5,619 nt of DNA from NCBI GenBank assembly GCA_024695545.1, contig JAILHZ010000007.1:1-5619 (forward strand). Reading direction: 5' to 3'. A program made the position numbers and the translations under genes. The notes beneath the pieces were generated by a model. That model was not told the DNA's origin, searched no databases, and worked only from the letters and a program-made list of their open reading frames with translations. Each line of letters starts with the position of its first letter. Position 1 is the stretch's first letter. Origin of the DNA: Clostridiales bacterium. Lineage in GTDB: Bacteria > Bacillota_A > Clostridia > Saccharofermentanales > Saccharofermentanaceae. Positions 1 through 5,619 of this stretch are shown piece after piece.

Positions 1-797
1 GATGCCGCGTAAAAAGCACCCTTGATCCTTCCTTCAAGCTTAAAGCTCGTAATGCCTGCTTTAATCAGCTCAGGGATATGCCCGATCATGCACATGTCTT
101 TGGAATTGAAGATATATGTGCCGCGCTCGTCTTCCTGGATCGGAAGCGGAGCCTCCAGGCGCTTCTCCTCAACGACATAATAGCCCCAGCGGCAAGGCTG
201 GGCACAGGAGCCGGAATTGGCGGATCTTCCCGTGAAATAGTTCGACAGAAGGCATCTGCCGGAATAAGACACACACATCGCACCGTGAACGAAGCATTCA
301 AGCTCGAGGTCCGCCGGGATAGCTTTTCTGATCTTAACGATCTCATCAAGCGTCAGTTCCCTGGCAAGAACGACACGCTTAGCTCCCTGCTCATACCAGA
401 ATTTGCAGCCCTCGCTGTTGGTCACGCTCGCCTGGGTGCTGATATGGATCTCCAGGTCCGGGGTCAGTGCTTTTACCTTACGGAAAATACCGGCATCAGA
501 AACGATTACGGCATCCATGCCGATTCTCTCCAGGAAAAGGATCTCGTCATCAAGACGCGAGATATCATCCTCATGAGCCATGACGTTGACGGTACAGTAG
601 CACTTGACGCCTCTGTCATGGGCATACTTTACGCCCTCTTCCATCTCTTCGTGGGTGAAGTTGTCGCTGAAAGTACGGAGTCCGAAAGATTTGCCGGACA
701 TATAGACTGCGTCCGCACCATAGGCAACGGCCGTCCTGAGTTTTTCCAGATTACCTGCCGGAGCCAGAACTTCCGGTGCGAGAGGGTTTCTTGTCAT
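1..797 (-). CDS. Peptidase U32 family protein, probable TrhP/RlhA-type RNA hydroxylation enzyme, 3' end cut off by the window
   Basis: The frame reads 265 codons from ATG at 797 to the window edge without a stop; members of about 400 residues or more are usual, so the C-terminal third or more is missing. The start is set by GGAG at 805-808, 7 nt upstream. Seen: an N-terminal 'LAPAGNLEKL' strand-helix (11-20) followed by 'YGADAVY', 'STQASVTN' (120-127), and the U32 signature at 167-185 (E-x-F-x2-G-A-M-C-x4-G-x-C-x-L-S). Four cysteines, C175, C182, C198 and C202, are placed like the iron-sulphur ligands of characterised relatives. 'NSKDMC' (231-236) and 'FKLEGR' (252-257) are further family blocks. 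Known: the family was named as collagenase-like peptidases, but E. coli TrhP and RlhA and Bacillus TrhP1/TrhP2 act in 5-hydroxylation of tRNA wobble uridine or 23S rRNA cytidine. Inferred: an RNA hydroxylation role, probably on tRNA. Family is near certain; the substrate is not. It lies 33 nt after mltG and is probably co-transcribed. Confidence 0.93.
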   Translation of the reverse strand, partial: MTRNPLAPEVLAPAGNLEKLRTAVAYGADAVYMSGKSFGLRTFSDNFTHEEMEEGVKYAHDRGVKCYCTVNVMAHEDDISRLDDEILFLERIGMDAVIVSDAGIFRKVKALTPDLEIHISTQASVTNSEGCKFWYEQGAKRVVLARELTLDEIVKIRKAIPADLELECFVHGAMCVSYSGRCLLSNYFTGRSANSGSCAQPCRWGYYVVEEKRLEAPLPIQEDERGTYIFNSKDMCMIGHIPELIKAGITSFKLEGRIKGAFYAA

Positions 798-804
798 ATT
801 ACAT

Positions 805-808
805 CTCC
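805..808 (-). promoter_or_regulatory. Ribosome binding site of the U32 gene
   Basis: On the minus strand GGAG stands 7 nt before the ATG at 797, inside the 33-nt gap after mltG. It fixes the start of the truncated U32 gene. No promoter-like sequence is visible in the gap, which fits transcription from upstream. Confidence 0.75.
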
Positions 809-830
809 AGGGGATATGCGTGAAAAGGGA

Positions 831-2003
831 TCAGCCCTCATCACCATTCGGACCTTCATCATCGATGACGGCGTTATCGTTCCAGTTGTCTTTATACTTC
901 TCGACATTGGCTTCATGTTCTTCCTTCGTAACGGCAAAGGCTGTACGTCCATCGCCCTTCGCGCAGAAGTACATGTAGCTGCAGTTCGGTTCCGGATAAA
1001 GCGCAGCCTGAATGGCATCGAGACTCGGCATGCAGATCGGTCCCGGCGGAAGGCCTCTGTACTTGTAAGTGTTGTACGGGTTATCCCACTCAAGATCCTG
1101 GGCTGTTGCGGCCCAGACGTGGCTCATGCCTTCCTGCTCACGCAGGTAGTTGATCGAAGCATCGGATCCCAGGAACTGCATGTCCGGATCCTCAGAATTC
1201 AGACGGTTATGGAATACGGCCGAGATATAGAGCATATCGGTCTTATTCGTCGTCTCTTTCTGGATCAGGGAAGCAAGCGTAATGACCTCATCCACGGTCA
1301 TGCCGAGCTTCTCAGCGCGCTCATAGAACTCGCCGTAGAGCTTGGAATTCATATTACGCAGAAACGTCGAGATGATCTCCTCTTCCGAGGCGTTCATGTC
1401 GAAGTCATAGGTATCCGGGAAAAGGTATCCTGAGAGGATAAAGTCACGGTCCTCATTGGTCGCGATCGCAGAAACGAACGGATAGTCAACGAAGAGGTCC
1501 GGGCTGTTCATACACTCATCCAGATGCGCTTCGTTGAAGGAAAGGCCCTTATCCTTGAGCTTCGCCTTCACTTCTTTGTATGTGATACCCTCAGGGAACG
1601 TGATACGTACGACCTCAGGCTCCTGGCACAGTAGATACATCATCTCATCGTAAGTAAGGTCAGGCGTAAGGAAATGCGTTCCGGCCAGATAACCGCCGTC
1701 AAAGCCGTTAAACTTACTCATGATAGAGAATGTCATCGTGTTCTTGATGAGACCTGCAGCCTTCAGTTTTTCGGCAATATCGCCGGTAGTATCACCGGAA
1801 CGGATAACGATCATGACCGCACCCGGGGTATTCTGGTTAATAACCAGGTCCTCGGTAGATATCTTCTTCTCAAGGGTCTTGAATCGTGAGTTCTGGGACA
1901 GGACATAGTTATATCCGAGGAACACGCCGATGACGCCACAGACGATCAGGGCGGTCACTACGATCAGTACACGTAATGCAATCGATACTTTTCTCGAAAA
2001 CAT
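831..2003 (-). CDS. mltG: Endolytic murein transglycosylase MltG (YceG-like), complete
   Basis: MltG is a membrane-anchored lytic transglycosylase that cuts nascent glycan strands near the inner membrane and so limits chain length during peptidoglycan synthesis. The 390-residue protein has a short basic N-terminus and one hydrophobic segment at about 8-33, giving an N-in, outside-facing topology. A LysM-like region follows at about 64-120 and the catalytic YceG domain at about 130-375. Family blocks visible: 'SGYLFPDTY' (191-199), 'LASLIQKE' (243-250) with the invariant Glu250, which I equate with the catalytic Glu218 of E. coli MltG, 'HNRL' (265-268), and 'NTYKYRGLPPGPI' (311-323). The last ten residues are acidic and Gly-rich. 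The start ATG is preceded by AAGGAG (2015-2020) at a rather long spacing of 11 nt. It lies 66 nt after typA and 33 nt before the U32 gene. Identification is firm; the catalytic assignment is by motif only. Confidence 0.96.
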   Translation of the reverse strand: MFSRKVSIALRVLIVVTALIVCGVIGVFLGYNYVLSQNSRFKTLEKKISTEDLVINQNTPGAVMIVIRSGDTTGDIAEKLKAAGLIKNTMTFSIMSKFNGFDGGYLAGTHFLTPDLTYDEMMYLLCQEPEVVRITFPEGITYKEVKAKLKDKGLSFNEAHLDECMNSPDLFVDYPFVSAIATNEDRDFILSGYLFPDTYDFDMNASEEEIISTFLRNMNSKLYGEFYERAEKLGMTVDEVITLASLIQKETTNKTDMLYISAVFHNRLNSEDPDMQFLGSDASINYLREQEGMSHVWAATAQDLEWDNPYNTYKYRGLPPGPICMPSLDAIQAALYPEPNCSYMYFCAKGDGRTAFAVTKEEHEANVEKYKDNWNDNAVIDDEGPNGDEG

Positions 2004-2014
2004 GACGTTAATAT

Positions 2015-2020
2015 CTCCTT
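2015..2020 (-). promoter_or_regulatory. mltG Shine-Dalgarno, possibly masked by a small hairpin
   Basis: AAGGAG lies 11 nt before the mltG ATG. Its AAGG part (2017-2020) can pair with CCTT at 2026-2029 across a 5-nt loop, which would partly hide the site. With only four pairs the structure is weak, so an effect on translation is inference. Confidence 0.5.
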
Positions 2021-2031
2021 CCGGTAAGGGC

Positions 2032-2058
2032 CTTCTGCCGGTATTTCTCCGGCAAAAG
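2032..2058 (-). other. 10-bp RNA hairpin in the typA-mltG gap
   Basis: In the transcript, CTTTTGCCGG (2058-2049) pairs with CCGGCAGAAG (2041-2032), one pair being G-U, around a 7-nt loop. No U-run follows the 3' arm in the direction of transcription, and on the plus strand only AAAAG follows, so it is not a typical intrinsic terminator for either strand. It may protect the upstream mRNA or be an RNA-processing site that sets the relative dosage of typA and mltG. Confidence 0.6.
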
Positions 2059-2069
2059 CACTTGCCCGC

Positions 2070-3911
2070 TTAGCTGTTCTTCTTTGCAGCGCGGTCCTTC
2101 GCACGAAGTTCAGTGGAGAGGATCTTCTTACGAAGACGGATGTTCTTCGGTGTCACTTCGCAGAGCTCATCGTCTCCTACGAACTCGAGGCACTGCTCGA
2201 GGCTGTAGTTCAGAGGCGGTGTCAGGCGGAGTGCGTCATCCGATCCTGCAGCACGCATGTTCGTAACGTGCTTCTTCTTGCAGACGTTGACCGTGATATC
2301 CTCGTTCTTCGGGTTGATACCGACGATCATGCCCTCATAGACCGGAGTTCCGGCACCAATGAAGAGCTGTCCTCTTTCCTGTGCATTATAAAGACCGTAA
2401 GTCATCGCCTCGCCGCTCTCAAACGCTACCAGTACACCATGGGAACGTGTCTCGATCTCGCCGGCAAATGGCTCAAATCCGCTAATTACGCTGTTCATTA
2501 TACCATTGCCCTTCGTGTCGGTCAAAAACTCGGTACGATAGCCGAGGATACCTCTGGACGGTACTTTGAACTCAAGACGTGTATAACCTTTCTCCGGCGG
2601 GAACATGTTGACCATCTCCGCCTTTCTGGCACCGAGTTTCTCGATAACGGCACCAACGAATTCCTCCGGAACGTCGATCAGGAGCATCTCTACAGGCTCA
2701 CAGAGAACGCCGTCAACTTCCTTCAGGATGACCTGCGGACGGGATACCTGGAATTCGTATCCTTCACGGCGCATAGTCTCGATGAGGATGGAAAGGTGGA
2801 GCTCACCTCTTCCCTTAACTACGAAGGCTTCGGTTGTATCTGTTTCCTCAAGTCTCATGGAAACGTTGGTCTCCATCTCCTTGAAGAGTCTGTCACGAAT
2901 GTGACGGGAGGTAACGAACTTACCATCCTGTCCGGCAAACGGGCTGTCGTTGACGGAGAATGTCATTGCGATGGTCGGCTCGTCGATATCTACAAACGGG
3001 AGCGGCTCCGGACAGTCCTGAGCACAGATCGTATCACCGATGTTGATCTCCGGAATACCGGCAACGCAGACGATCTCACCGACGGAAGCTTCCTGTACTT
3101 CCTGACGGCCGAGTCCCTGGAAACGGAGAAGCTTTACGATACGTGCGTTCTTGGTGGTGTTGTCATCATATGTGCAGACAACGACCGGCTGGTTCTGCTT
3201 GATGGAGCCTCTCTCGATACGGCCGATCGCAATACGTCCGATATACGGGTCAGAGTCGATGTTACTTACGAGGAGCTGCAGAGGTCCTTCAGTATCGCCT
3301 TCCGGACAGGGGATATTCTCGATGATCGCATCCAGAAGCGGGCAGAAATTCAGTTCTTTTCCATCGATATACTCCTGCAGGTCTGTGGTTGCAAGACCGA
3401 CCTTACCGGATGTGTAGATGATCGGGAAATCGATCTGATCGTCGTCCGCGCCAAGCTCGATGAAGAGCTCAAGGACCATATCTACGACCTCAAGAGCACG
3501 CTCATCCGGACGGTCGATCTTATTGATGCAGACGATCGGCTTAAGACCCATTTCCAGTGCTTTTCTAAGAACGAAGCGGGTCTGCGGCATCGGTCCGTCA
3601 TATGCGTCAACGACCAGAAGTACACCGTCAACCATCTTCAGGACTCGCTCAACCTCACCACCGAAGTCGGCGTGACCGGGAGTATCTACAACGTTGATAC
3701 GGTAATTCTTGTAGGAAATAGCGGTATTCTTCGCCAGGATCGTGATACCTCTCTCACGCTCAAGATCGTTGCTGTCCATAACCTGCTCGACGATCTGCTC
3801 GTTCTCACGGTAGATACCCGCCTGCTTGAGCATGGAGTCGACGATCGTGGTCTTACCATGGTCAACGTGCGCGATAATGGCGATGTTTCTTAAGTTCTCA
3901 ATCTTTGTCAT
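2070..3911 (-). CDS. typA: Ribosome-associated translational GTPase TypA/BipA, complete
   Basis: TypA (BipA) is an EF-G-like GTPase that binds the ribosome and helps 50S assembly and growth under stress such as cold. The 613-residue length is normal. G-domain motifs: P-loop 'AHVDHGKT' (14-21), switch I 'RGITI' (54-58), 'DTPGH' (76-80), 'NKID' (130-133) and 'SGK' (168-170). A beta-barrel domain II follows at about 205-300, EF-G-like domains III and V at about 310-480, and the BipA-specific C-terminal domain contains the hallmark '[19 protein letters not shown]' (548-566). The Lys/Arg-rich tail after 590 is typical. The start ATG lies inside the end of der (14-nt overlap) and has GAAGGGG at 3921-3927, 9 nt upstream and also inside der, which suggests translational coupling. 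All five G motifs are intact, so an active GTPase is expected. EF-G and LepA are excluded by the length and the C-terminal block. Confidence 0.98.
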   Translation of the reverse strand: MTKIENLRNIAIIAHVDHGKTTIVDSMLKQAGIYRENEQIVEQVMDSNDLERERGITILAKNTAISYKNYRINVVDTPGHADFGGEVERVLKMVDGVLLVVDAYDGPMPQTRFVLRKALEMGLKPIVCINKIDRPDERALEVVDMVLELFIELGADDDQIDFPIIYTSGKVGLATTDLQEYIDGKELNFCPLLDAIIENIPCPEGDTEGPLQLLVSNIDSDPYIGRIAIGRIERGSIKQNQPVVVCTYDDNTTKNARIVKLLRFQGLGRQEVQEASVGEIVCVAGIPEINIGDTICAQDCPEPLPFVDIDEPTIAMTFSVNDSPFAGQDGKFVTSRHIRDRLFKEMETNVSMRLEETDTTEAFVVKGRGELHLSILIETMRREGYEFQVSRPQVILKEVDGVLCEPVEMLLIDVPEEFVGAVIEKLGARKAEMVNMFPPEKGYTRLEFKVPSRGILGYRTEFLTDTKGNGIMNSVISGFEPFAGEIETRSHGVLVAFESGEAMTYGLYNAQERGQLFIGAGTPVYEGMIVGINPKNEDITVNVCKKKHVTNMRAAGSDDALRLTPPLNYSLEQCLEFVGDDELCEVTPKNIRLRKKILSTELRAKDRAAKKNS

Positions 3912-5262
3912 ACTTCTTTTCCCCTTCTGGTTTCAGATCTTTCTTCTTATCTTTTTCCCTCATATATATTCGTATCGGCGTACCGGCGAAATCAAAGTTT
4001 TTTCGGAACTGGTTCTCTAAGTACCGTTCGTATGAAAAGTGAATCAGATTGCTGTCATTGACGAAAAGGATAAACTGCGGCGGATATACGGCCACCTGTG
4101 TGCCGTAATAGATCTTGAGGTGCTTACCCTTATCCTGCGGTGTCGGCACCATCGCCACACACTCGGTGATCAGATCATTGAGCATACCCGTCTTAAGACG
4201 TCTTCCGGCATTTTCATAAGCACGCTTGATCTGTTCGAAAAGCTTGTCCACGCGCTGTCCGGTCTTCGCGGAAATGAAGACGACCGGAGCATAACTCATG
4301 AAAGAAAATCTGTCCTTCAGGATCTTCTCCATCGCTTCGAGCGTGCCGGTCTCCTTATCGACCAGATCCCACTTATTTACAGCAAAAATGCAGGCTTTGC
4401 CCGCGTTATGGGCATAACCTGCAACCTTTGTGTCCTGTTCGGTAACACCTTCTGTCGCATCGATCAGGATGACACAGACATTGGCCTTCTCGATGGCGGA
4501 AAGGGAACGGATCATACTGTACTTCTCGACAGCATCCTCGATACGTCCCTTCTTACGGAGACCTGCTGTATCGACGATCGTAAACTTACCGTACTTATTC
4601 TCCACCAGAGAGTCGATCGCGTCTCTCGTAGTACCCGGGATATCCGAGACGATCGAGCGCTCAGAGCCGGTCATATAGTTGGAAAGAGAGGATTTACCTG
4701 CGTTCGGCTTACCGATCAGGGCAACACGGATCGTGTCATTCTCCTCTTCATTACTCTTTTCTTCCGGGAACTGCTCATAGATCGCATCGAGCATCTCGCC
4801 GAGTCCCAGACGGTGGGACGAAGAAATCGGATACACCTCACCCAAGCCGAGATTATAGAACTCATAAAGCTCGGCCGGCGGTTCACCGACATGGTCGACC
4901 TTATTGACCGCAAGAACGACCGGACGGTTCGCTTTACGAAGCATCGTCGCGATTTCCTCATCCGCGGCCGTTAAGCCCGACTGTAGGTCACACATGAAAA
5001 GGATAACGTCAGCAGTCTCGATCGCAATCTCCGCCTGCATACGCATCCCTTTGATGATCACGTCATCGGAATCGGGCTCGATACCGCCGGTATCGATCAT
5101 GACAAAAGCACGCTCGCGCCAGACCGTCTCGGCATAGATACGGTCACGGGTCACACCGGGCTCATCGTGCACGATGGAGATACGCTCTCCGTAAAGTGCA
5201 TTGAAGAGCGAAGACTTACCCACATTCGGGCGTCCGACGATGGCCACAACGGGCTTGCTCAT
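3898..5262 (-). CDS. der: Ribosome assembly GTPase Der (EngA), complete
   Basis: Der is an essential GTPase with two tandem G domains and a KH-like domain, acting in late 50S subunit assembly. Its 454 residues are slightly over the usual length of about 435-440. G domain 1: P-loop 'GRPNVGKS' (10-17), 'DTGG' (57-60), 'NKVD' (120-123). An acidic linker lies at about 166-176. G domain 2: P-loop 'GKPNAGKS' (184-191), 'DTAG' (231-234), 'NKWD' (296-299), 'SAK' (331-333). The KH-like domain spans about 355-436. The extra length is a charged Lys/Asp/Glu tail (436-454), the DNA of which also carries the typA start region. The start is fixed by AAGGAG at 5270-5275, 7 nt upstream. Der overlaps typA by 14 nt. 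A terminator hairpin sits just upstream, between rpmF and der, so either read-through or a promoter I cannot recognise must supply transcription. Confidence 0.98.
   Translation of the reverse strand: MSKPVVAIVGRPNVGKSSLFNALYGERISIVHDEPGVTRDRIYAETVWRERAFVMIDTGGIEPDSDDVIIKGMRMQAEIAIETADVILFMCDLQSGLTAADEEIATMLRKANRPVVLAVNKVDHVGEPPAELYEFYNLGLGEVYPISSSHRLGLGEMLDAIYEQFPEEKSNEEENDTIRVALIGKPNAGKSSLSNYMTGSERSIVSDIPGTTRDAIDSLVENKYGKFTIVDTAGLRKKGRIEDAVEKYSMIRSLSAIEKANVCVILIDATEGVTEQDTKVAGYAHNAGKACIFAVNKWDLVDKETGTLEAMEKILKDRFSFMSYAPVVFISAKTGQRVDKLFEQIKRAYENAGRRLKTGMLNDLITECVAMVPTPQDKGKHLKIYYGTQVAVYPPQFILFVNDSNLIHFSYERYLENQFRKNFDFAGTPIRIYMREKDKKKDLKPEGEKKYDKD
3921..3927 (-). promoter_or_regulatory. typA ribosome binding site inside der
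   Basis: GAAGGGG stands 9 nt before the typA ATG and lies within the last codons of der. Ribosomes finishing der pass over or stop next to this site, a layout typical of translational coupling. Confidence 0.7.
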
Positions 5263-5269
5263 GCATTTT

Positions 5270-5275
5270 CTCCTT
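5270..5275 (-). promoter_or_regulatory. der ribosome binding site
   Basis: AAGGAG, 7 nt before the ATG at 5262, begins only 12 nt after the U-run of the rpmF terminator. An ATG at 5264-5266, overlapping the spacer, is out of frame and closer to the site, so the ATG at 5262 is the supported start. Confidence 0.8.
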
Positions 5276-5287
5276 TCCTCATGACAG

Positions 5288-5326
5288 AAAAAAGCAGTGA
5301 TTCAACTTTTTGAGTAGGATCACTGC
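5288..5326 (-). terminator. Intrinsic (Rho-independent) terminator after rpmF
   Basis: In the transcript GCAGTGAT (5326-5319) pairs perfectly with ATCACTGC (5301-5294), giving an 8-bp stem, and six U follow at once (5293-5288). Inside the 17-nt loop TCAA and TTGA can add four pairs. The plus strand has no T-run after the hairpin, so it acts on minus-strand transcription only. It lies 32 nt after the rpmF stop and ends 25 nt before the der start codon, so it may work as a partial terminator or attenuator for der. Confidence 0.85.
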
Positions 5327-5357
5327 CGATTATTCGTAGTCGTACTTTGATTAGCTA

Positions 5358-5546
5358 TTAAGCAATCTCATCAGCTTTGTTGATGATCTCCTTGCCATCA
5401 AGATAACCGCAGGTCTTACAAACCTTATGGCGCAACATCTTAGTGTGGCAATTGGGGCACTCTACCAAACCCGGCAATACGAGCTTCCAGGCACTTCTAT
5501 GACGAGAAGTTCTAGCTTTCGACCATTTACGCTTCGGATGAGCCAT
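5358..5546 (-). CDS. rpmF: 50S ribosomal protein L32 (bL32), complete
   Basis: L32 is a small protein of the large ribosomal subunit. The 62-residue product begins 'MAHPKRKWSKARTSRHR', the basic N-terminal arm of the family, and has a zinc ribbon formed by C30-x2-C33 and C43-x2-C46 ('CPNC', 'CKTC'). This is the zinc-binding (C+) type; some bacteria also carry a cysteine-free paralogue controlled by Zur. The start is the ATG at 5546, with GGAGGT 7 nt upstream. The frame remains open upstream to a TTG at 5561, but that codon overlaps the ribosome binding site and would add five residues not found in the family. A strong terminator follows 32 nt after the stop, and upstream there may be the end of a DUF177/YceD gene, the usual partner of rpmF. 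Confidence 0.98.
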   Translation of the reverse strand: MAHPKRKWSKARTSRHRSAWKLVLPGLVECPNCHTKMLRHKVCKTCGYLDGKEIINKADEIA

Positions 5547-5553
5547 CGCATCC

Positions 5554-5559
5554 ACCTCC
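5554..5559 (-). promoter_or_regulatory. rpmF ribosome binding site, decides the start
   Basis: GGAGGT, a near-perfect anti-Shine-Dalgarno match, lies 7 nt before ATG at 5546. It overlaps the in-frame TTG at 5559-5561, which rules that codon out as the start. Confidence 0.85.
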
Positions 5560-5579
5560 AATACAAATCTTAGATCTCT

Positions 5580-5618
5580 CTAATTCATTCGCAGCCACAC
5601 TAAATCCCTGAGGCGCGA
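5580..5618 (-). CDS. Possible C-terminal end of a DUF177/YceD-like gene, 5' part outside the window
   Basis: Read on the minus strand from 5618, one frame gives 'SRLRDLVWLRMN' followed by TAG at 5580-5582, 33 nt before the rpmF ATG. DUF177 (YceD) proteins typically end in a 'D-P-R-L-x-x-L' helix directly upstream of rpmF, and the RLRDL piece resembles this. Only twelve codons are visible and another frame is also open here, so this rests mainly on gene order and a weak motif. It could simply be untranslated leader. Confidence 0.35.
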   Translation of the reverse strand, partial: SRLRDLVWLRMN

Positions 5619-5619
5619 A

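Noticed and set aside
78..1433. 451-codon open frame on the plus strand across the U32-mltG junction
   Set aside because: It runs over two well-identified minus-strand genes and their gap. Its product has no recognisable domain, and no convincing ribosome binding site precedes it.
2036..2054. TGCCGG...CCGGCA hairpin as an intrinsic terminator after typA
   Set aside because: No U-run follows the stem on the minus strand; the T residues lie in its 5' arm and are paired.
2268..3893. 541-codon open frame on the plus strand opposite typA
   Set aside because: It lies wholly inside typA, a gene with all family motifs. The translation shows no recognisable motif or domain, and the frame is in the usual mirror position kept open by codon bias.
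4039..4974. 311-codon open frame on the plus strand opposite der
   Set aside because: Mirror of der codons; the product has no family motifs.
5299..5337. Promoter for der in the rpmF-der gap
   Set aside because: A GAATAAT-like -10 and a TTGAAT-like -35 can be picked out, but neither has a partner at 16-18 nt, and the TTGAAT is part of the terminator hairpin.
5547..5561. TTG at 5561 as an earlier rpmF start, adding five residues
   Set aside because: The TTG overlaps the GGAGGT ribosome binding site that serves ATG 5546, and L32 proteins begin at MAHPKRK.

Overview
The window looks like a core-genome piece of a Bacillota (Firmicutes) chromosome, most likely class Clostridia. This rests on the four-cysteine (zinc ribbon) type of ribosomal protein L32, the two-GTPase protein Der, strong GGAGG-type ribosome binding sites, and the neighbourhood mltG next to a U32-family gene, which is also known from Bacillus. 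GC content is roughly 50% by eye, with the rpmF end visibly richer in A+T. I cannot name a genus from the sequence alone.

Every supported gene is on the minus strand, so transcription runs from high to low coordinates. Order of transcription: (i) 5580-5618, possibly the last codons of a DUF177/YceD-like gene that runs off the edge; (ii) rpmF, ribosomal protein L32, 5358-5546; (iii) an intrinsic terminator at 5288-5326; (iv) der (engA), 3898-5262; (v) typA (bipA), 2070-3911, overlapping der by 14 nt; (vi) a 66-nt gap with a 10-bp hairpin and a Shine-Dalgarno that may be partly paired; (vii) mltG, 831-2003; (viii) a 33-nt gap; (ix) a U32-family gene (TrhP/RlhA type), 1-797, cut off by the window edge. 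No stretch above 300 bases lacks a gene, and I see no mobile element, CRISPR array, tRNA or rRNA.

Functionally, the first part concerns the ribosome: L32 is a 50S protein, Der a 50S assembly GTPase and TypA a ribosome-associated translational GTPase. The second part joins a cell-wall enzyme (MltG, which cleaves nascent peptidoglycan strands) with a probable RNA-hydroxylation enzyme. Der and TypA are probably translationally coupled, and der-typA-mltG-U32 probably form one operon.

This is mostly ordinary housekeeping DNA and I do not see a previously undescribed system. The points worth a second look are the terminator placed just ahead of der, the RNA structure before mltG, and the direct mltG/U32 junction, where the trmR gene found at that place in Bacillus subtilis is absent. 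The long open frames on the plus strand are shadows of the minus-strand genes.
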